Below, piece after piece: positions 8,053-16,463 of a DNA stretch of 57,719 nucleotides. Where the stretch lies: positions 1-57,719 of IMG/VR virus record IMGVR_UViG_3300029309_000042; one strand, given 5' to 3'. The position numbers were made by a program, and so were the translations under genes. The notes beneath the pieces were generated by a model, which saw only the letters and a list, made by a program, of their open reading frames with translations, searched no databases and was not told the DNA's origin. The DNA is from a virus. Positions within the stretch are counted from its first letter, which is position 1, and every line of letters starts with the position of its first letter.

Positions 8053-8081
8053 ATAAAAAAAGAGCGACTGTAAAGTCGCTC
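8053..8081 (-). terminator. Intrinsic terminator after the major capsid gene
   Basis: On the minus strand an 8-bp perfect stem (GAGCGACT / AGTCGCTC, bases 8062-8069 and 8074-8081) with a 4-base loop is followed at once by a run of seven or eight T. It lies 25 bp past the capsid stop codon. It would limit read-through from the strongly expressed capsid gene into the neck genes. Confidence 0.9.
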
Positions 8082-8106
8082 CTTAGTCTCCAAGGGGATC
8101 CTTGAA

Positions 8107-9015
8107 TTAAGCTCCTGGAGAGCCAAATACACAACGAGGGTCTGATACACCAAAGCTGTATCTTTCTCTTGCTTTATATCTAACATTACCAGTATCAAAA
8201 TCGCCTTCCATTGATGTTGCAATACCAGCTCTTTCAAAATGTTTAAAACCATTTGGTGAGTCTGTTTTAATGAAAAATGCGTCTGTATCTGTTAGGAAGT
8301 GGTTAACCACATAACCATCAGGTAACATACCCATATTTCTATGTGCATTGACATCATTGTCAGCAGTTCCTGGACGTAAGTTACTCGCCATTAATCTTTC
8401 AGCTACAAACTGTAAGTTTACTGGAATAATTAATTTACGACCCATCAAAGCTATTCTCATACCCCTTTCATCTGTAAATCCGGAGATATCAATTAGAGAT
8501 TGCTCTAATGATGTTTCATTCAAGTCAGCCGCAGTTGATAACTCGTTTCTGAAAGTACCACCACCTGAAGTTGGATGATCTGTAGCACAAAGCTCCTTAC
8601 CATCACCAAAAGTGAAACCACTATCAAAAGCGTTGTTTAAAATACTCGCCGCTTTGACTTGTTTTGTGTTGGACATAGATCTTGCTAACGCTCTTGTGTA
8701 TCTACTAGAAAGTCTATCATAAAGATTATCTTCTATAGCCTCTTCAGTAATAGCAAAAGCCAAAGCTATTGTTTCATGGGTATATCTAGCAGTGAATGAT
8801 TCATTCGCAGTATCAAAGGAAACCGCCGCTCCCTCTGCTTTTTCTGGTGCAGTACCAAACCCTACTAACATTACCTCTTCTTCAAAAGCTCTGTCAGAAG
8901 TTTCTGTCTCAAATATTTCGGCATGTTCGTTTTCATACCTGTCGTACTCCATGCCAAATAGAGCGTTCAATCCTGGCTCTAATTCCTTAAGGAGTTGTGA
9001 TCTTGCAATAGCCAT
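8107..9015 (-). CDS. Major capsid protein (HK97-like, Mu gpT-type)
   Basis: 302 residues. The opening MAIARSQLLKELEPGLNALF, the segment YTHETIALAFAITEEAIEDNLYD and the end ARERYSFGVSDPRCVFGSPGA follow the Mu-gpT-like branch of HK97-fold capsid proteins. It sits downstream of a scaffold gene and two head genes and is followed by a strong terminator, as usual for the most abundant virion protein. The length is normal for this branch, without an N-terminal scaffolding region, which fits the separate scaffold gene. Confidence 0.85.
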   Translation of the reverse strand: MAIARSQLLKELEPGLNALFGMEYDRYENEHAEIFETETSDRAFEEEVMLVGFGTAPEKAEGAAVSFDTANESFTARYTHETIALAFAITEEAIEDNLYDRLSSRYTRALARSMSNTKQVKAASILNNAFDSGFTFGDGKELCATDHPTSGGGTFRNELSTAADLNETSLEQSLIDISGFTDERGMRIALMGRKLIIPVNLQFVAERLMASNLRPGTADNDVNAHRNMGMLPDGYVVNHFLTDTDAFFIKTDSPNGFKHFERAGIATSMEGDFDTGNVRYKARERYSFGVSDPRCVFGSPGA

Positions 9016-9024
9016 TATACCCTC

Positions 9025-9645
9025 CTATAAGCCAGTTGTTGCAGTATGAAATGGTAAATTAAGTTTTACCAAAAAGATAACTCCAGCTGAGGTGACATCA
9101 ATATCTTCAAAGTCATCCTTGATGCCAATGATTCTAAAGTTGTCCGTTGCTGTAGTTGCTCCTGCACTTGCCACAGAAAGTTCACCAATAGATTTACCAG
9201 TTGAACCATTCTCTGAACCAAAGCCAGTACCTTCTGCATTAGAATGTACTAGAGCTTGTGCAGTCGCCGCATTTGTTAAAGAAGCATCTGCTTGAATCTC
9301 AAACACTTGGTGAGGGTTATCATAAATATGAACCGTCGCTTCTGTGCCTGATTTAATTGCAGACGTTCCAGGATAATGATTATCAAAACGAGGTTTCCCG
9401 TTTAAATCAATATATTCACATCCGTTCATAACGCCTAAGATTGCTACACTTCCACCGTCTGAAGCTGAAACATCGACTAAACCATTTGTTAATGGTATGA
9501 CCATATCACCTTGAAAAATTGAACTAGATGATCCAGCCGTCGCCGCTGTCTGTACTTTGTACTTCGTCAGCCCCATTGAGTTTGGTGCAGAACCTAATAA
9601 GTTATGAGGACGTAAACCAAAAGGGGCATCAATATTTGTAGCCAT
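9025..9645 (-). CDS. Head decoration / capsid-associated protein
   Basis: 206 residues. It begins MATNIDAPFGLRPHNLLGSAP and continues with beta segments and a Ser/Thr/Ala-rich part. Proteins with this APFGLRP opening lie directly upstream of gpT-like capsid genes in many marine phages. The gene is 10 bp before the capsid gene and has its own AGGAG site. A capsid stabiliser or decoration protein is the likely role. Confidence 0.7.
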   Translation of the reverse strand: MATNIDAPFGLRPHNLLGSAPNSMGLTKYKVQTAATAGSSSSIFQGDMVIPLTNGLVDVSASDGGSVAILGVMNGCEYIDLNGKPRFDNHYPGTSAIKSGTEATVHIYDNPHQVFEIQADASLTNAATAQALVHSNAEGTGFGSENGSTGKSIGELSVASAGATTATDNFRIIGIKDDFEDIDVTSAGVIFLVKLNLPFHTATTGL

Positions 9646-9671
9646 TTTTGTCTCCTACTCATAAGTTAAAG

Positions 9672-10133
9672 TTATTTGGAACTAGTTGCCTTCGCTCCAA
9701 AGGTTACACGACTTTGCCGTTCTGGTTTAAGGATCGGCATACTTGGGTGTTGCTCTCTCATCATATCATTGTCGACAGCATCCATTTGATCGGACGTTTT
9801 TTGTTGAAAATATTTTTGTCGTTCATTCTTTGTTTCAAGAGGAAATCTTGCAAGTACCAGACCACCCACACCAATAACTCCAGCGTGTTTTCCATCCTGG
9901 ATTGTCGGTGCCTCAAAATCTGGATACTCATCAGCTCTTACTAAATCAAACCCTTCACGGAGTCTGGCAGAAAGATTTTTTACATCATCAAAACCCATTA
10001 CAGAAGTACGGATCCAACGATGCACAAAACCCTCTGGAGCTGGGGGTGCATCTAAAGTAGATGGTGGTTTCCAAGGTGTTCTACGAGTTGTTTTGTCTCT
10101 AGTCGCCTCGGTGCGTGTTTGACGGTTTGACAT
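9672..10133 (-). CDS. Conserved head-region protein
   Basis: 153 residues. Basic N-terminus (TRTEATRDKTTRRTPWKPPSTLDAPP), then GFVHRWIRTSVMGFDDVKNLSARLREGFDLVRADEYPDF, a segment seen in a conserved family next to capsid genes of marine phages. A glycine-rich strand (GVIGVGGLVLARFPLE) follows. The C-terminus is disordered. It may be a minor head protein or assembly factor. No catalytic motif. Confidence 0.65.
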   Translation of the reverse strand: MSNRQTRTEATRDKTTRRTPWKPPSTLDAPPAPEGFVHRWIRTSVMGFDDVKNLSARLREGFDLVRADEYPDFEAPTIQDGKHAGVIGVGGLVLARFPLETKNERQKYFQQKTSDQMDAVDNDMMREQHPSMPILKPERQSRVTFGAKATSSK

Positions 10134-10143
10134 ATTGTCTCCT

Positions 10144-11058
10144 TCACGTTGTAGCTAAACTTTGTTTTTGTTTCTGTTTAGCATATTGTTCTAATGATAC
10201 ACCAAGTTTCTTGGCGATTGCAACCTCTGATTTTGTTAAAGTCACTTTTTTAGAGTTCCTTGCACCAGAAGACCTTGTTGCAGGAGCTACTGGAGTGTTA
10301 ACAGAGGTGGTTTGAGGAGCACTTTCCTCAAACTTGTGAGGGAAAGCTTCCCTTATTTTTTGATCAATGACAGTGTAATATTCATCTGTTAATGCGTATT
10401 GTTCACCATATTGTTTAATTAAATCATTATGAACACTAAAAGCAGTTAGTGTCATAGGTTCATCAGATCCAAACCATGTGTTTTTTTCAGCCCAAGCCTG
10501 AGCTTTTGGATGTACTGGTTTAGGGGCTTGTTGACCTTGTTGTGCTTGAGGTTGTTGTTCCACAACTTTGGCTTGTTCCTCACGTGTTACTTTTGCTTTG
10601 TTCAGTTCTCCAGCTTCAACAGCAAGTCTAGCCAAATCTTTATTTATATTTACCTGAGCTTCAACATCTCCAGCAGATATAGCCTCGGCTAATTTTGTTT
10701 TAAGAGTTGCTTCTTCGCTTGTAACTCGAGCATCATATTCTTTTATGTAAGAGTCATCAATGGTTTTAGAACGTTCTTGTAGAGCTTTATTTTCTTTTTG
10801 TAAGCCTTGTGCATAATCGATCGCCGCTTTTTCCCTACGTTCAGCCTCACGTATCTTCCAAGTCATTTCTTCAATACGTTTGCGTACTTTTTTACTGTAG
10901 CCGTCTAGCCCTTCTTCACTTTTTTCTTCAGCTTCAGTTTCTTTGGCATCTTCGACTTGCTCAACTTTAATTTCTTCTTTGGTTTCTTGTAAGTCAACTT
11001 CAACTTCTTCATTGTCAACCTCTAATGGTAATTCTTCTTGTTTTTGTGCTTCTGCCAT
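10144..11058 (-). CDS. Capsid assembly scaffolding protein
   Basis: 304 residues. A very acidic N-terminal third (EVDNEEVEVDLQETKEEIKVE), a long coiled-coil middle (about residues 60-170) and a basic, disordered C-terminus (RSSGARNSKKVTLTKSEVAIAKKLGV, then a Gln/Lys-rich end) give the classic scaffold profile. It lies two genes upstream of the major capsid gene and downstream of portal. It would fill the procapsid interior and leave before DNA packaging. Confidence 0.85.
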   Translation of the reverse strand: MAEAQKQEELPLEVDNEEVEVDLQETKEEIKVEQVEDAKETEAEEKSEEGLDGYSKKVRKRIEEMTWKIREAERREKAAIDYAQGLQKENKALQERSKTIDDSYIKEYDARVTSEEATLKTKLAEAISAGDVEAQVNINKDLARLAVEAGELNKAKVTREEQAKVVEQQPQAQQGQQAPKPVHPKAQAWAEKNTWFGSDEPMTLTAFSVHNDLIKQYGEQYALTDEYYTVIDQKIREAFPHKFEESAPQTTSVNTPVAPATRSSGARNSKKVTLTKSEVAIAKKLGVSLEQYAKQKQKQSLATT

Positions 11059-11067
11059 TTTAATCTC

Positions 11068-11505
11068 CTATGTATGCAAAATATCTTCAGGGTTATTTAT
11101 AGTAGCTAATATTTCATCATCGTTTAATAATCTAACTTCACCACCATCTATTTTAAATCTACTTCCTGCATATCGACCGAATATTACCCAGTCTTTTTCT
11201 TTGCACCATGGATTATACATATCTCCAAATTTTTCTTTGTCTTTGAATGCAAGAGGACCGATCTTCAAAACATATCCACATACGGTAGCCAAAGCTTCAC
11301 GCTCTACAGCTTCGTCGGGTATAAAAACACCACCCTCAGTTTTGCCTTTACCCTTGTAAGGCAAAATTAAGACACGCCAACCAGTAGGCTGAGGCATTTT
11401 ATCTAGATTGGATTCTTGTGTTTCTGTTTGTTTTTCGGGGGTTTCTTGTTTTGTTACTTCTTGATATTTTTTAGCTAATCTTCTAGGGACTATTAGTTTA
11501 CTCAT
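11068..11505 (-). CDS. GroES-like co-chaperonin (Cpn10)
   Basis: 145 residues. After a disordered N-terminus of about 35 residues, the Cpn10 fold is visible: PTGWRVLILPYKGKGKTEGG, then GVFIPDEA (mobile-loop region), ATVCGYVLKIGPLAF, KDWVIFGRYAGSRFKIDGGEVRLLNDDEILATI. These match the order of strands in GroES. Like T4 gp31, it may replace host GroES on GroEL to fold the capsid protein. Its place between scaffold and portal supports that job. Confidence 0.85.
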   Translation of the reverse strand: MSKLIVPRRLAKKYQEVTKQETPEKQTETQESNLDKMPQPTGWRVLILPYKGKGKTEGGVFIPDEAVEREALATVCGYVLKIGPLAFKDKEKFGDMYNPWCKEKDWVIFGRYAGSRFKIDGGEVRLLNDDEILATINNPEDILHT

Positions 11506-11686
11506 GTTCCACCTTTTTGAGCAAGAGTTTTACCTCTTGTTGTAATGTTGCAAGTTCTGAGAGTCTAGCTCTCGCTTCCTTGTAGGCTTCAAAGTTATCT
11601 ATGTTACCATATAACAGTTGTTCTTCTAAACTTCGTTGCCTTTCTTTTAGAATATTAACTATTCTATCATAAATGTAAAGATCCAT
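11498..11686 (-). CDS. 62-residue coiled-coil protein
   Basis: Almost entirely helical (IVNILKERQRSLEEQLLYGNIDNFEAYKEARARLSELATLQQEVKLLLKKVEHE). The length and heptads suggest a dimeric or trimeric helical hairpin. It overlaps the GroES-like gene by 8 bp. Similar small proteins between portal and scaffold may be head assembly factors. Role unknown. Confidence 0.65.
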   Translation of the reverse strand: MDLYIYDRIVNILKERQRSLEEQLLYGNIDNFEAYKEARARLSELATLQQEVKLLLKKVEHE

Positions 11687-11992
11687 TTATTTTTTTACTT
11701 TTTTCTCTTTTTGTTTTTTAAGGGCGGTCTTCCCCTTTTTCGCAATACTGGCTTGTTGAGGCTTTCCTGCGAACTTTGCTCTCTGCTCAACGACGGTGAG
11801 TATCTGGATTTTTCTGGCGTAGGGTTTTTTAATTCTTTTAACTTTTGCCACAGTAGCTCTAGCATCTGCTGGAGTTGCATATTTAATGCTGACAGTATCT
11901 TTGGGATTTTCATCAGTATATAATCTCCTTCCACTTCCTTTTGGTTTTTTACCAGTGCCTACTTTAGGATCTTTTGTTTTTCTTTTTGCCAT
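11687..11992 (-). CDS. Small basic protein
   Basis: 101 residues with both ends strongly basic (MAKRKTKDPKVGTGKKPKGSGRR; KKGKTALKKQKEKKVKK) and a central segment VSIKYATPADARATVAKVKRIKKPYARKIQILTVVEQRAKFAG. The central part resembles a short alpha/beta unit seen in small phage head proteins. It likely binds DNA or RNA. It abuts the next gene with no gap. Confidence 0.65.
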   Translation of the reverse strand: MAKRKTKDPKVGTGKKPKGSGRRLYTDENPKDTVSIKYATPADARATVAKVKRIKKPYARKIQILTVVEQRAKFAGKPQQASIAKKGKTALKKQKEKKVKK

Positions 11993-12086
11993 TTTTTATA
12001 ACACTCGCTAATGTTTTTGCTTGTCCTTGATGTGTTTTAACAGCTTTTTTCAAACCTTTTATTACACCTTTAATTTTCTTTTTCAT
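11964..12086 (-). CDS. 40-residue Lys-rich peptide
   Basis: Starts at ATG 12086 (TAATG overlap with the upstream mini-gene) and ends at TAA 11964, overlapping the following gene by 29 bp. The peptide opens MKKKIKGVIKGLKKAVKTHQ, an amphipathic basic helix, and ends KNGKKKNKRS. It has a GGAG site before the ATG. It may interact with membranes or nucleic acid. Confidence 0.6.
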   Translation of the reverse strand: MKKKIKGVIKGLKKAVKTHQGQAKTLASVIKNGKKKNKRS

Positions 12087-12223
12087 TATGTTCTCCTTGT
12101 TTTTTTAGCTTCTTTAAAATGTTTAGCAGTTGGTCTGCCCTTTTGTCCAGCTTTACGCATTTTTTCTCCGCTTCCAGCTTTTATTCTTTTACGTTTTGCG
12201 TGTATGTTTTTATATAAACTCAT
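12086..12223 (-). CDS. 45-residue basic peptide (MSLYKNIHAKRKRIKAGS)
   Basis: Begins at ATG 12223 (ATGA overlap with the stop of the holin-like gene) and ends at 12086 (TAATG overlap with the next gene). It opens MSLYKNIHAKRKRIKAGS and ends KHFKEAKKTRRT. The MSLY..I..KRKRI..GS pattern is familiar from small conserved marine phage proteins. Function unknown. Confidence 0.65.
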   Translation of the reverse strand: MSLYKNIHAKRKRIKAGSGEKMRKAGQKGRPTAKHFKEAKKTRRT

Positions 12224-12597
12224 TTTTTTGTATCCACTTTTTTGGTTTTGTCATATGATCGCATTCCAGCGATGCCTAGCATACCGAACAATAAAGGCAT
12301 CATAACCGACATATCTGCTTGAGGTATTATAATTCCAAATCCTGCCAATATAGGACTAATCATGTAATTTATTGCTAACGATAAACCACAAATCCAACCA
12401 ATTAAGGGTCGCCAAGAACTTTGAAACCAGTTACCTTTTGCTTCTTCTTGGTTTACTTTTATCTGTGCTAACGCTAATTCCTGAGCATGTTTCTCGGACA
12501 TAGTTGCTATATCATGTGCTAACTGTGCCTTTTTGTCAGCATCTGGAATAAATTTATCTAGTAATCCTGTGACTGGACCAATAAGTGCTGATAACAT
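12220..12597 (-). CDS. Holin-like protein (GTA 3TM holin family)
   Basis: About 125 residues. The N-terminal helix with LIGPVTGLLDKFIPDADKKAQLAHDIATM, the NWFQSSWRPLIGWICGLSLA motif, and two or three hydrophobic segments (about residues 70-110) match the GTA_holin_3TM family. The start at 12597 overlaps the previous stop as TAATG; an ATG at 12603 is the alternative. It would form the membrane lesion for lysis. It lies far from the endolysin gene (42.8 kb). Confidence 0.75.
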   Translation of the reverse strand: MLSALIGPVTGLLDKFIPDADKKAQLAHDIATMSEKHAQELALAQIKVNQEEAKGNWFQSSWRPLIGWICGLSLAINYMISPILAGFGIIIPQADMSVMMPLLFGMLGIAGMRSYDKTKKVDTKK

Positions 12598-12794
12598 TAC
12601 CAAAGCCTCACTCTGTTTTTATCTACCTTAACTAATTTACAAAAGCACGAGTATCTTTTTTCATCTTCACCAATAACAATATATTGTTCATTAAGGTTTT
12701 GTTTAAAATATTTACATGTATTAACATTTTCAAAATGCAATGTTCCCGCAGGACTTCCACTTAAATAACACATAAGCAAAAAAGCTGGACTCAC
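12597..12794 (-). CDS. Small secreted or membrane protein with Cys
   Basis: 65 residues. A short hydrophobic N-terminus (PAFLLMCYLSGSPA) could be a signal or lipoprotein-like segment. It is followed by FENVNTCKYFKQNLNEQYIVIGEDEKRYSCFCKLVKV, which holds three Cys. It sits directly before the holin-like gene, so a lysis role such as spanin or regulator is possible but unproven. Confidence 0.55.
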   Translation of the reverse strand: MSPAFLLMCYLSGSPAGTLHFENVNTCKYFKQNLNEQYIVIGEDEKRYSCFCKLVKVDKNRVRLW

Positions 12795-13087
12795 TTAACT
12801 CCTCTAAACTTAATACCCTGAGTCGCCGCTCCACCACCACGACTTACCATGCCTCTTGATTCTCTATCAGCACGATTGTCTCTAGCTCTCATTGTTACTG
12901 AACCACCCATATTAAATTTTCGTCTGGTCATTTTCATGGTAGGCACTACACCACCTTTTGCCATACCGCTATCTGTCAACCTCCTAATGTCATCTTCTAA
13001 CATTTCTTTTAAGTCGTCAAAGTTTGGGTTTGACTCATCAAGGTTTTTTAATTGTTCTTGCAGTTCTTTTAATCTATCATCACTCAT
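12791..13087 (-). CDS. Hypothetical head-region protein
   Basis: 98 residues in two parts: an acidic helical half (LKELQEQLKNLDESNPNFDDLKEMLEDDIRRL) and a Gly/Arg/Met-rich half (MGGSVTMRARDNRADRESRGMVSRGGGAA). Such MGG-rich tails recur in marine phage structural proteins. It overlaps the next gene by 4 bp. Function unknown. Confidence 0.6.
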   Translation of the reverse strand: MSDDRLKELQEQLKNLDESNPNFDDLKEMLEDDIRRLTDSGMAKGGVVPTMKMTRRKFNMGGSVTMRARDNRADRESRGMVSRGGGAATQGIKFRGVK

Positions 13088-13097
13088 TTTACTCTCC

Positions 13098-13925
13098 TTA
13101 TCCTAAGTTTCTAAATAAATTACCTAAACCTAATGTATTATCCTTTATAGGTATTCTAACTTCTATGTTTTGCCTAAAATCTCCTTCGTCTGTTCTTTTT
13201 GGAGACGTGTCAATTACCGTTCCTTCCGGAAGAATTTGTTGTAATTGTGGTGAAAAATAATCTACAGCTTTGCCAAGAACGGCAGGATTAGTCAAAAAAT
13301 TTCTAGCATCTCTCATATCAAAAGCTGTTTCTGTTGCTGGACCCGAAAATGGATTGTTTTCATACCCAGAAATTATAGCTTTTTGAAAATCTGACATGTC
13401 AGCACGATCCATGTTTTCCATAATGCCAAGATCTGGTTTTTTCTCTTCTTCTTTTTCTTCAAATATTTTTTGTCCATACTTACCTAAATTTTTTATAATG
13501 CCAGTAATACCAAAATCACTTGCTCCTTGTATTATCGATGGTAATGTTTCTTGTAAGAACCTTTCTGCCCCTGAAAAATACATGCCTTTATCGCCACGAA
13601 CTTGAGGCTGTAAATATGAAGGTCTAACTAAATCTGATTGATTAGCAAAATTTTGAGCTCCAAAATAATCTCCTGCCACACGATTTCCTGGCTGAAGTCC
13701 ACGTGACATATTAAGAGCTTGTGCAAATATAGGATTGTAATTTTCACTTCCTCTAATGTTTGACCTATTACCTACGTTTGCAAGTACCTCAGCGATTGTT
13801 TGTTCCGCTTGTTGATCGGCTGTGTTTATACCAGAGTCTGCATAACTTTGTTGTGCATCAGCTAACTCTGCTATACCTCCTATTCCGGGACCAAAATCAC
13901 TAGCTGTGCCAAATAGTTCGCTCAT
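13098..13925 (-). CDS. Hypothetical virion protein after portal
   Basis: 275 residues. Disordered N-terminal half rich in Gly/Asn/Gln, a helical middle (IIQGASDFGITGIIKNLGKYGQKIFEEKEEEKKPD), and a C-terminus ending in IPIKDNTLGLGNLFRNLG. It starts inside the portal stop (ATGA) and is probably a minor virion or injection-related protein. No family recognised. Confidence 0.6.
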   Translation of the reverse strand: MSELFGTASDFGPGIGGIAELADAQQSYADSGINTADQQAEQTIAEVLANVGNRSNIRGSENYNPIFAQALNMSRGLQPGNRVAGDYFGAQNFANQSDLVRPSYLQPQVRGDKGMYFSGAERFLQETLPSIIQGASDFGITGIIKNLGKYGQKIFEEKEEEKKPDLGIMENMDRADMSDFQKAIISGYENNPFSGPATETAFDMRDARNFLTNPAVLGKAVDYFSPQLQQILPEGTVIDTSPKRTDEGDFRQNIEVRIPIKDNTLGLGNLFRNLG

Positions 13926-16291
13926 CCTTGATTCCTTTGTGAAGCTATAAATCTAGCATTTTGTGCTCGCATGTTAGCTATATCTTCAGTTGTATTGATA
14001 CGGTCTTTTTGTATCAAAGTATTTGCTTGAAGCTTTTGTTTATTAAGTTCTAGTTGCTCTGCATCAGTTCTAGCTTGATTCATTGCTTCTTGTTCTTTTA
14101 TTTGTAACTCTTTTGCTTTTAAGTCTACTAATGGGTCGCTTTGCTGTCCGCCAAGTACTTGAGCTTCTAATTCAAAATATTGTTTTGTAAGTTCAGCTTC
14201 TATTTGTGATAATCTAGCTTGTGCCATAGCTGGATCCATCTGCTGTTGTTGTGCTTCCATTTGTATCTGCATACTAGCTTTTAAACCAATATGTTCAAAT
14301 ATATGTTGCTGTAATATATTTATCATAGCTGGATTACTTCTAACAGATATACTACCCATGTAAGCTAAATGAGTAGATATATGTGCATCATGGTCTTGTT
14401 CTGGAAAAGCTTTAAGTTGCATTTGTCCACCTATTACTGACATAACTTTACCATTCTCTATAACTGCGTTCATAGGTTGTGGTTGTGGTGGAGGTGGTAA
14501 TAACTGCTCAATATTATCTACACCTAAACTTATATACACTCTTCTATATGCTTCATACAAATTGTGCATTTCAGGCTTACTCGTTGCCAACTTTAATTGT
14601 TCTTGTGCCAAACTAATGCGTTGTGACATACTAAAAATATTAGGATTAGCTACTGGTACAATATCAATACGTTGGTCAAAGTCTTGTGCTTTATCACCTT
14701 CTTCGGTATATGGGTATGCACCACCTTCTTGTGATATTAAATCAGCAATAAGTTTAAACTCTTGCTTCATACCATTATACAAACGCTTATGAACAGCACT
14801 TATAATTCTACTACCACGCTCTAACAAAGCTATAGTTGTACCTACTGGCATCTCTTGATTGTTTATATTGCCAGTACCCATATCTGTTGTGCCGACAAAT
14901 TTTTGAGCCGCCTGAACCACAAAACCGAGTAGCTGAAATAATGTGCCACTCGGTTCTTGGTAGGGGAGATTAAAAAATGAGTTTTTAAGTTGGTCACCAA
15001 CAACATCTACATCACGCCATTCTCCAGGACGTAATGGTTCATCGTCATTTTTAATTCTTAAACCCCTAGCTTTAAAACCAGATGGCATATTTGCTAGAGT
15101 ACCTGAGTCTATTAACTGCCGTAAGTTTGCTGTCGCCGCTCTAGACAAGTTACCAAGTAAATGTATAAGTCCATTACCGTAAAAACCTAGTCCAGGAGTG
15201 AACATATAGTGAACAAAATACTGTTTTTTGTTTTTAAAAGCATCATTTGGGTCATAATTTCGGTAAACGGACAAAACTTCGCCATTTTCAGCACTAACTG
15301 TAACAATATACGGTAATTTTACACCAGTTTCCTCACCATCTCCGCCAATATCAGGAAATTTTTCCAAATCTAAGTAACAATGGCACTCAAAAAGCTGAAC
15401 TTCTTCATAATCGCCTTGTGCGTATACACCAGTTATTGATTCTACTGTGTCATCGGCTTCATCTCTGTCTGTTTGTCCTGATTGTATATCTATATCACGG
15501 TAAAATTTACTTACTTGAAGCTTTCTAAGCTCATTTTCGGTCATTGTAATGACTTGTGTTACTCTATCAGCAGAATCTAAGTCCGTAGCATTAAATGGCA
15601 CGAGCATATCTTTCGCCTCAACGAACTTACTTACTTGCCTACCGAGTTGTGGGTCTACATAAATCTTTTTAAAAGCACTACCACCTAGCCCCAAATAATA
15701 TAACATCTGGTCAAACTCAGCTTCATACTCTTTCATAGTGTGCATAATTGTATAATTCATATAATCTTGCACACGTTCTGCTTGTTTTTCTAAATCTGGG
15801 GTTGTTGTTCCCATAACTTGTGTGCGTACTGGACCTTTCGCTGGAAGAAGTTCCTTATATGCTTGACTTTGGAACTGCGTAACTGCTTCATTCAACATAG
15901 GGTGTACTACACCAGTAGCACCATCAAAAGGTTCTGTTCTATTTTCGTAATTCAAACCAAGTAAATTTAAGCCTTCACTGTATGTATTCAACCACTCACT
16001 ACGAGCATTTTTATCTTCTTCTACTTTTTCTAATACAAAGCTACTAATACCAGTTAATTCTTCATCATCTAACTGCTCAGCTAAATTAGCCATAAAACTT
16101 GTATCTTCTGGCTCATCCTCTTGAGAGCCAAGTTCCACGGACCCATCTTCAAGTTCGGTAATTTCCATACCTTCTACTATTTCAGGTTGGTCTTCTATAT
16201 CAACATCAACTGGATCTGGGTCAAGTATTGGGTTGCCAACAAGTGTAAGCTCACGTTCAATATTATTATAAGGGTTTTTCGGTTCAGCCAT
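13922..16291 (-). CDS. Portal protein (P22-like)
   Basis: 789 residues. After an acidic N-terminus, the wing and stem region appears in NRTEPFDGATGVVHPMLNEAVTQFQSQAYKELLPAKGPV and in EYEAEFDQMLYYLGLGGSAFKKIYVDP, typical of P22/VpV262-like portals. A clip and stem follow, and residues ~690-789 form a long Gln-rich helical barrel. The length matches large podoviral portals. It lies directly after the large terminase, as usual, and forms the dodecameric DNA channel. Confidence 0.85.
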   Translation of the reverse strand: MAEPKNPYNNIERELTLVGNPILDPDPVDVDIEDQPEIVEGMEITELEDGSVELGSQEDEPEDTSFMANLAEQLDDEELTGISSFVLEKVEEDKNARSEWLNTYSEGLNLLGLNYENRTEPFDGATGVVHPMLNEAVTQFQSQAYKELLPAKGPVRTQVMGTTTPDLEKQAERVQDYMNYTIMHTMKEYEAEFDQMLYYLGLGGSAFKKIYVDPQLGRQVSKFVEAKDMLVPFNATDLDSADRVTQVITMTENELRKLQVSKFYRDIDIQSGQTDRDEADDTVESITGVYAQGDYEEVQLFECHCYLDLEKFPDIGGDGEETGVKLPYIVTVSAENGEVLSVYRNYDPNDAFKNKKQYFVHYMFTPGLGFYGNGLIHLLGNLSRAATANLRQLIDSGTLANMPSGFKARGLRIKNDDEPLRPGEWRDVDVVGDQLKNSFFNLPYQEPSGTLFQLLGFVVQAAQKFVGTTDMGTGNINNQEMPVGTTIALLERGSRIISAVHKRLYNGMKQEFKLIADLISQEGGAYPYTEEGDKAQDFDQRIDIVPVANPNIFSMSQRISLAQEQLKLATSKPEMHNLYEAYRRVYISLGVDNIEQLLPPPPQPQPMNAVIENGKVMSVIGGQMQLKAFPEQDHDAHISTHLAYMGSISVRSNPAMINILQQHIFEHIGLKASMQIQMEAQQQQMDPAMAQARLSQIEAELTKQYFELEAQVLGGQQSDPLVDLKAKELQIKEQEAMNQARTDAEQLELNKQKLQANTLIQKDRINTTEDIANMRAQNARFIASQRNQG

Positions 16292-16463
16292 GTAACCCTC
16301 CTTTTATCACATAAAAGCGTTGTCTTATTAAGTGTGCCACATTTTCACGTATCTCGCTAGAAGTTAATGGTTCAAAATTTTCATCTTCTACAACCAAAGC
16401 ATCTGTCAACATTTCTACCTCATGGTATAATTGCTGAGGTGTCAACTCATCCGTAGTAGGCAT
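16284..16463 (-). CDS. Small acidic protein between terminase and portal
   Basis: 59 residues from ATG 16463 (MPTTDELTPQQLYHEVEML), helical and acidic. An ATG at 16499 is an alternative, but it would overlap the large terminase gene by 53 bp. It overlaps terminase by 17 bp and portal by 8 bp. A packaging accessory role is only suggested by position. Confidence 0.6.
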   Translation of the reverse strand: MPTTDELTPQQLYHEVEMLTDALVVEDENFEPLTSSEIRENVAHLIRQRFYVIKGGLHG

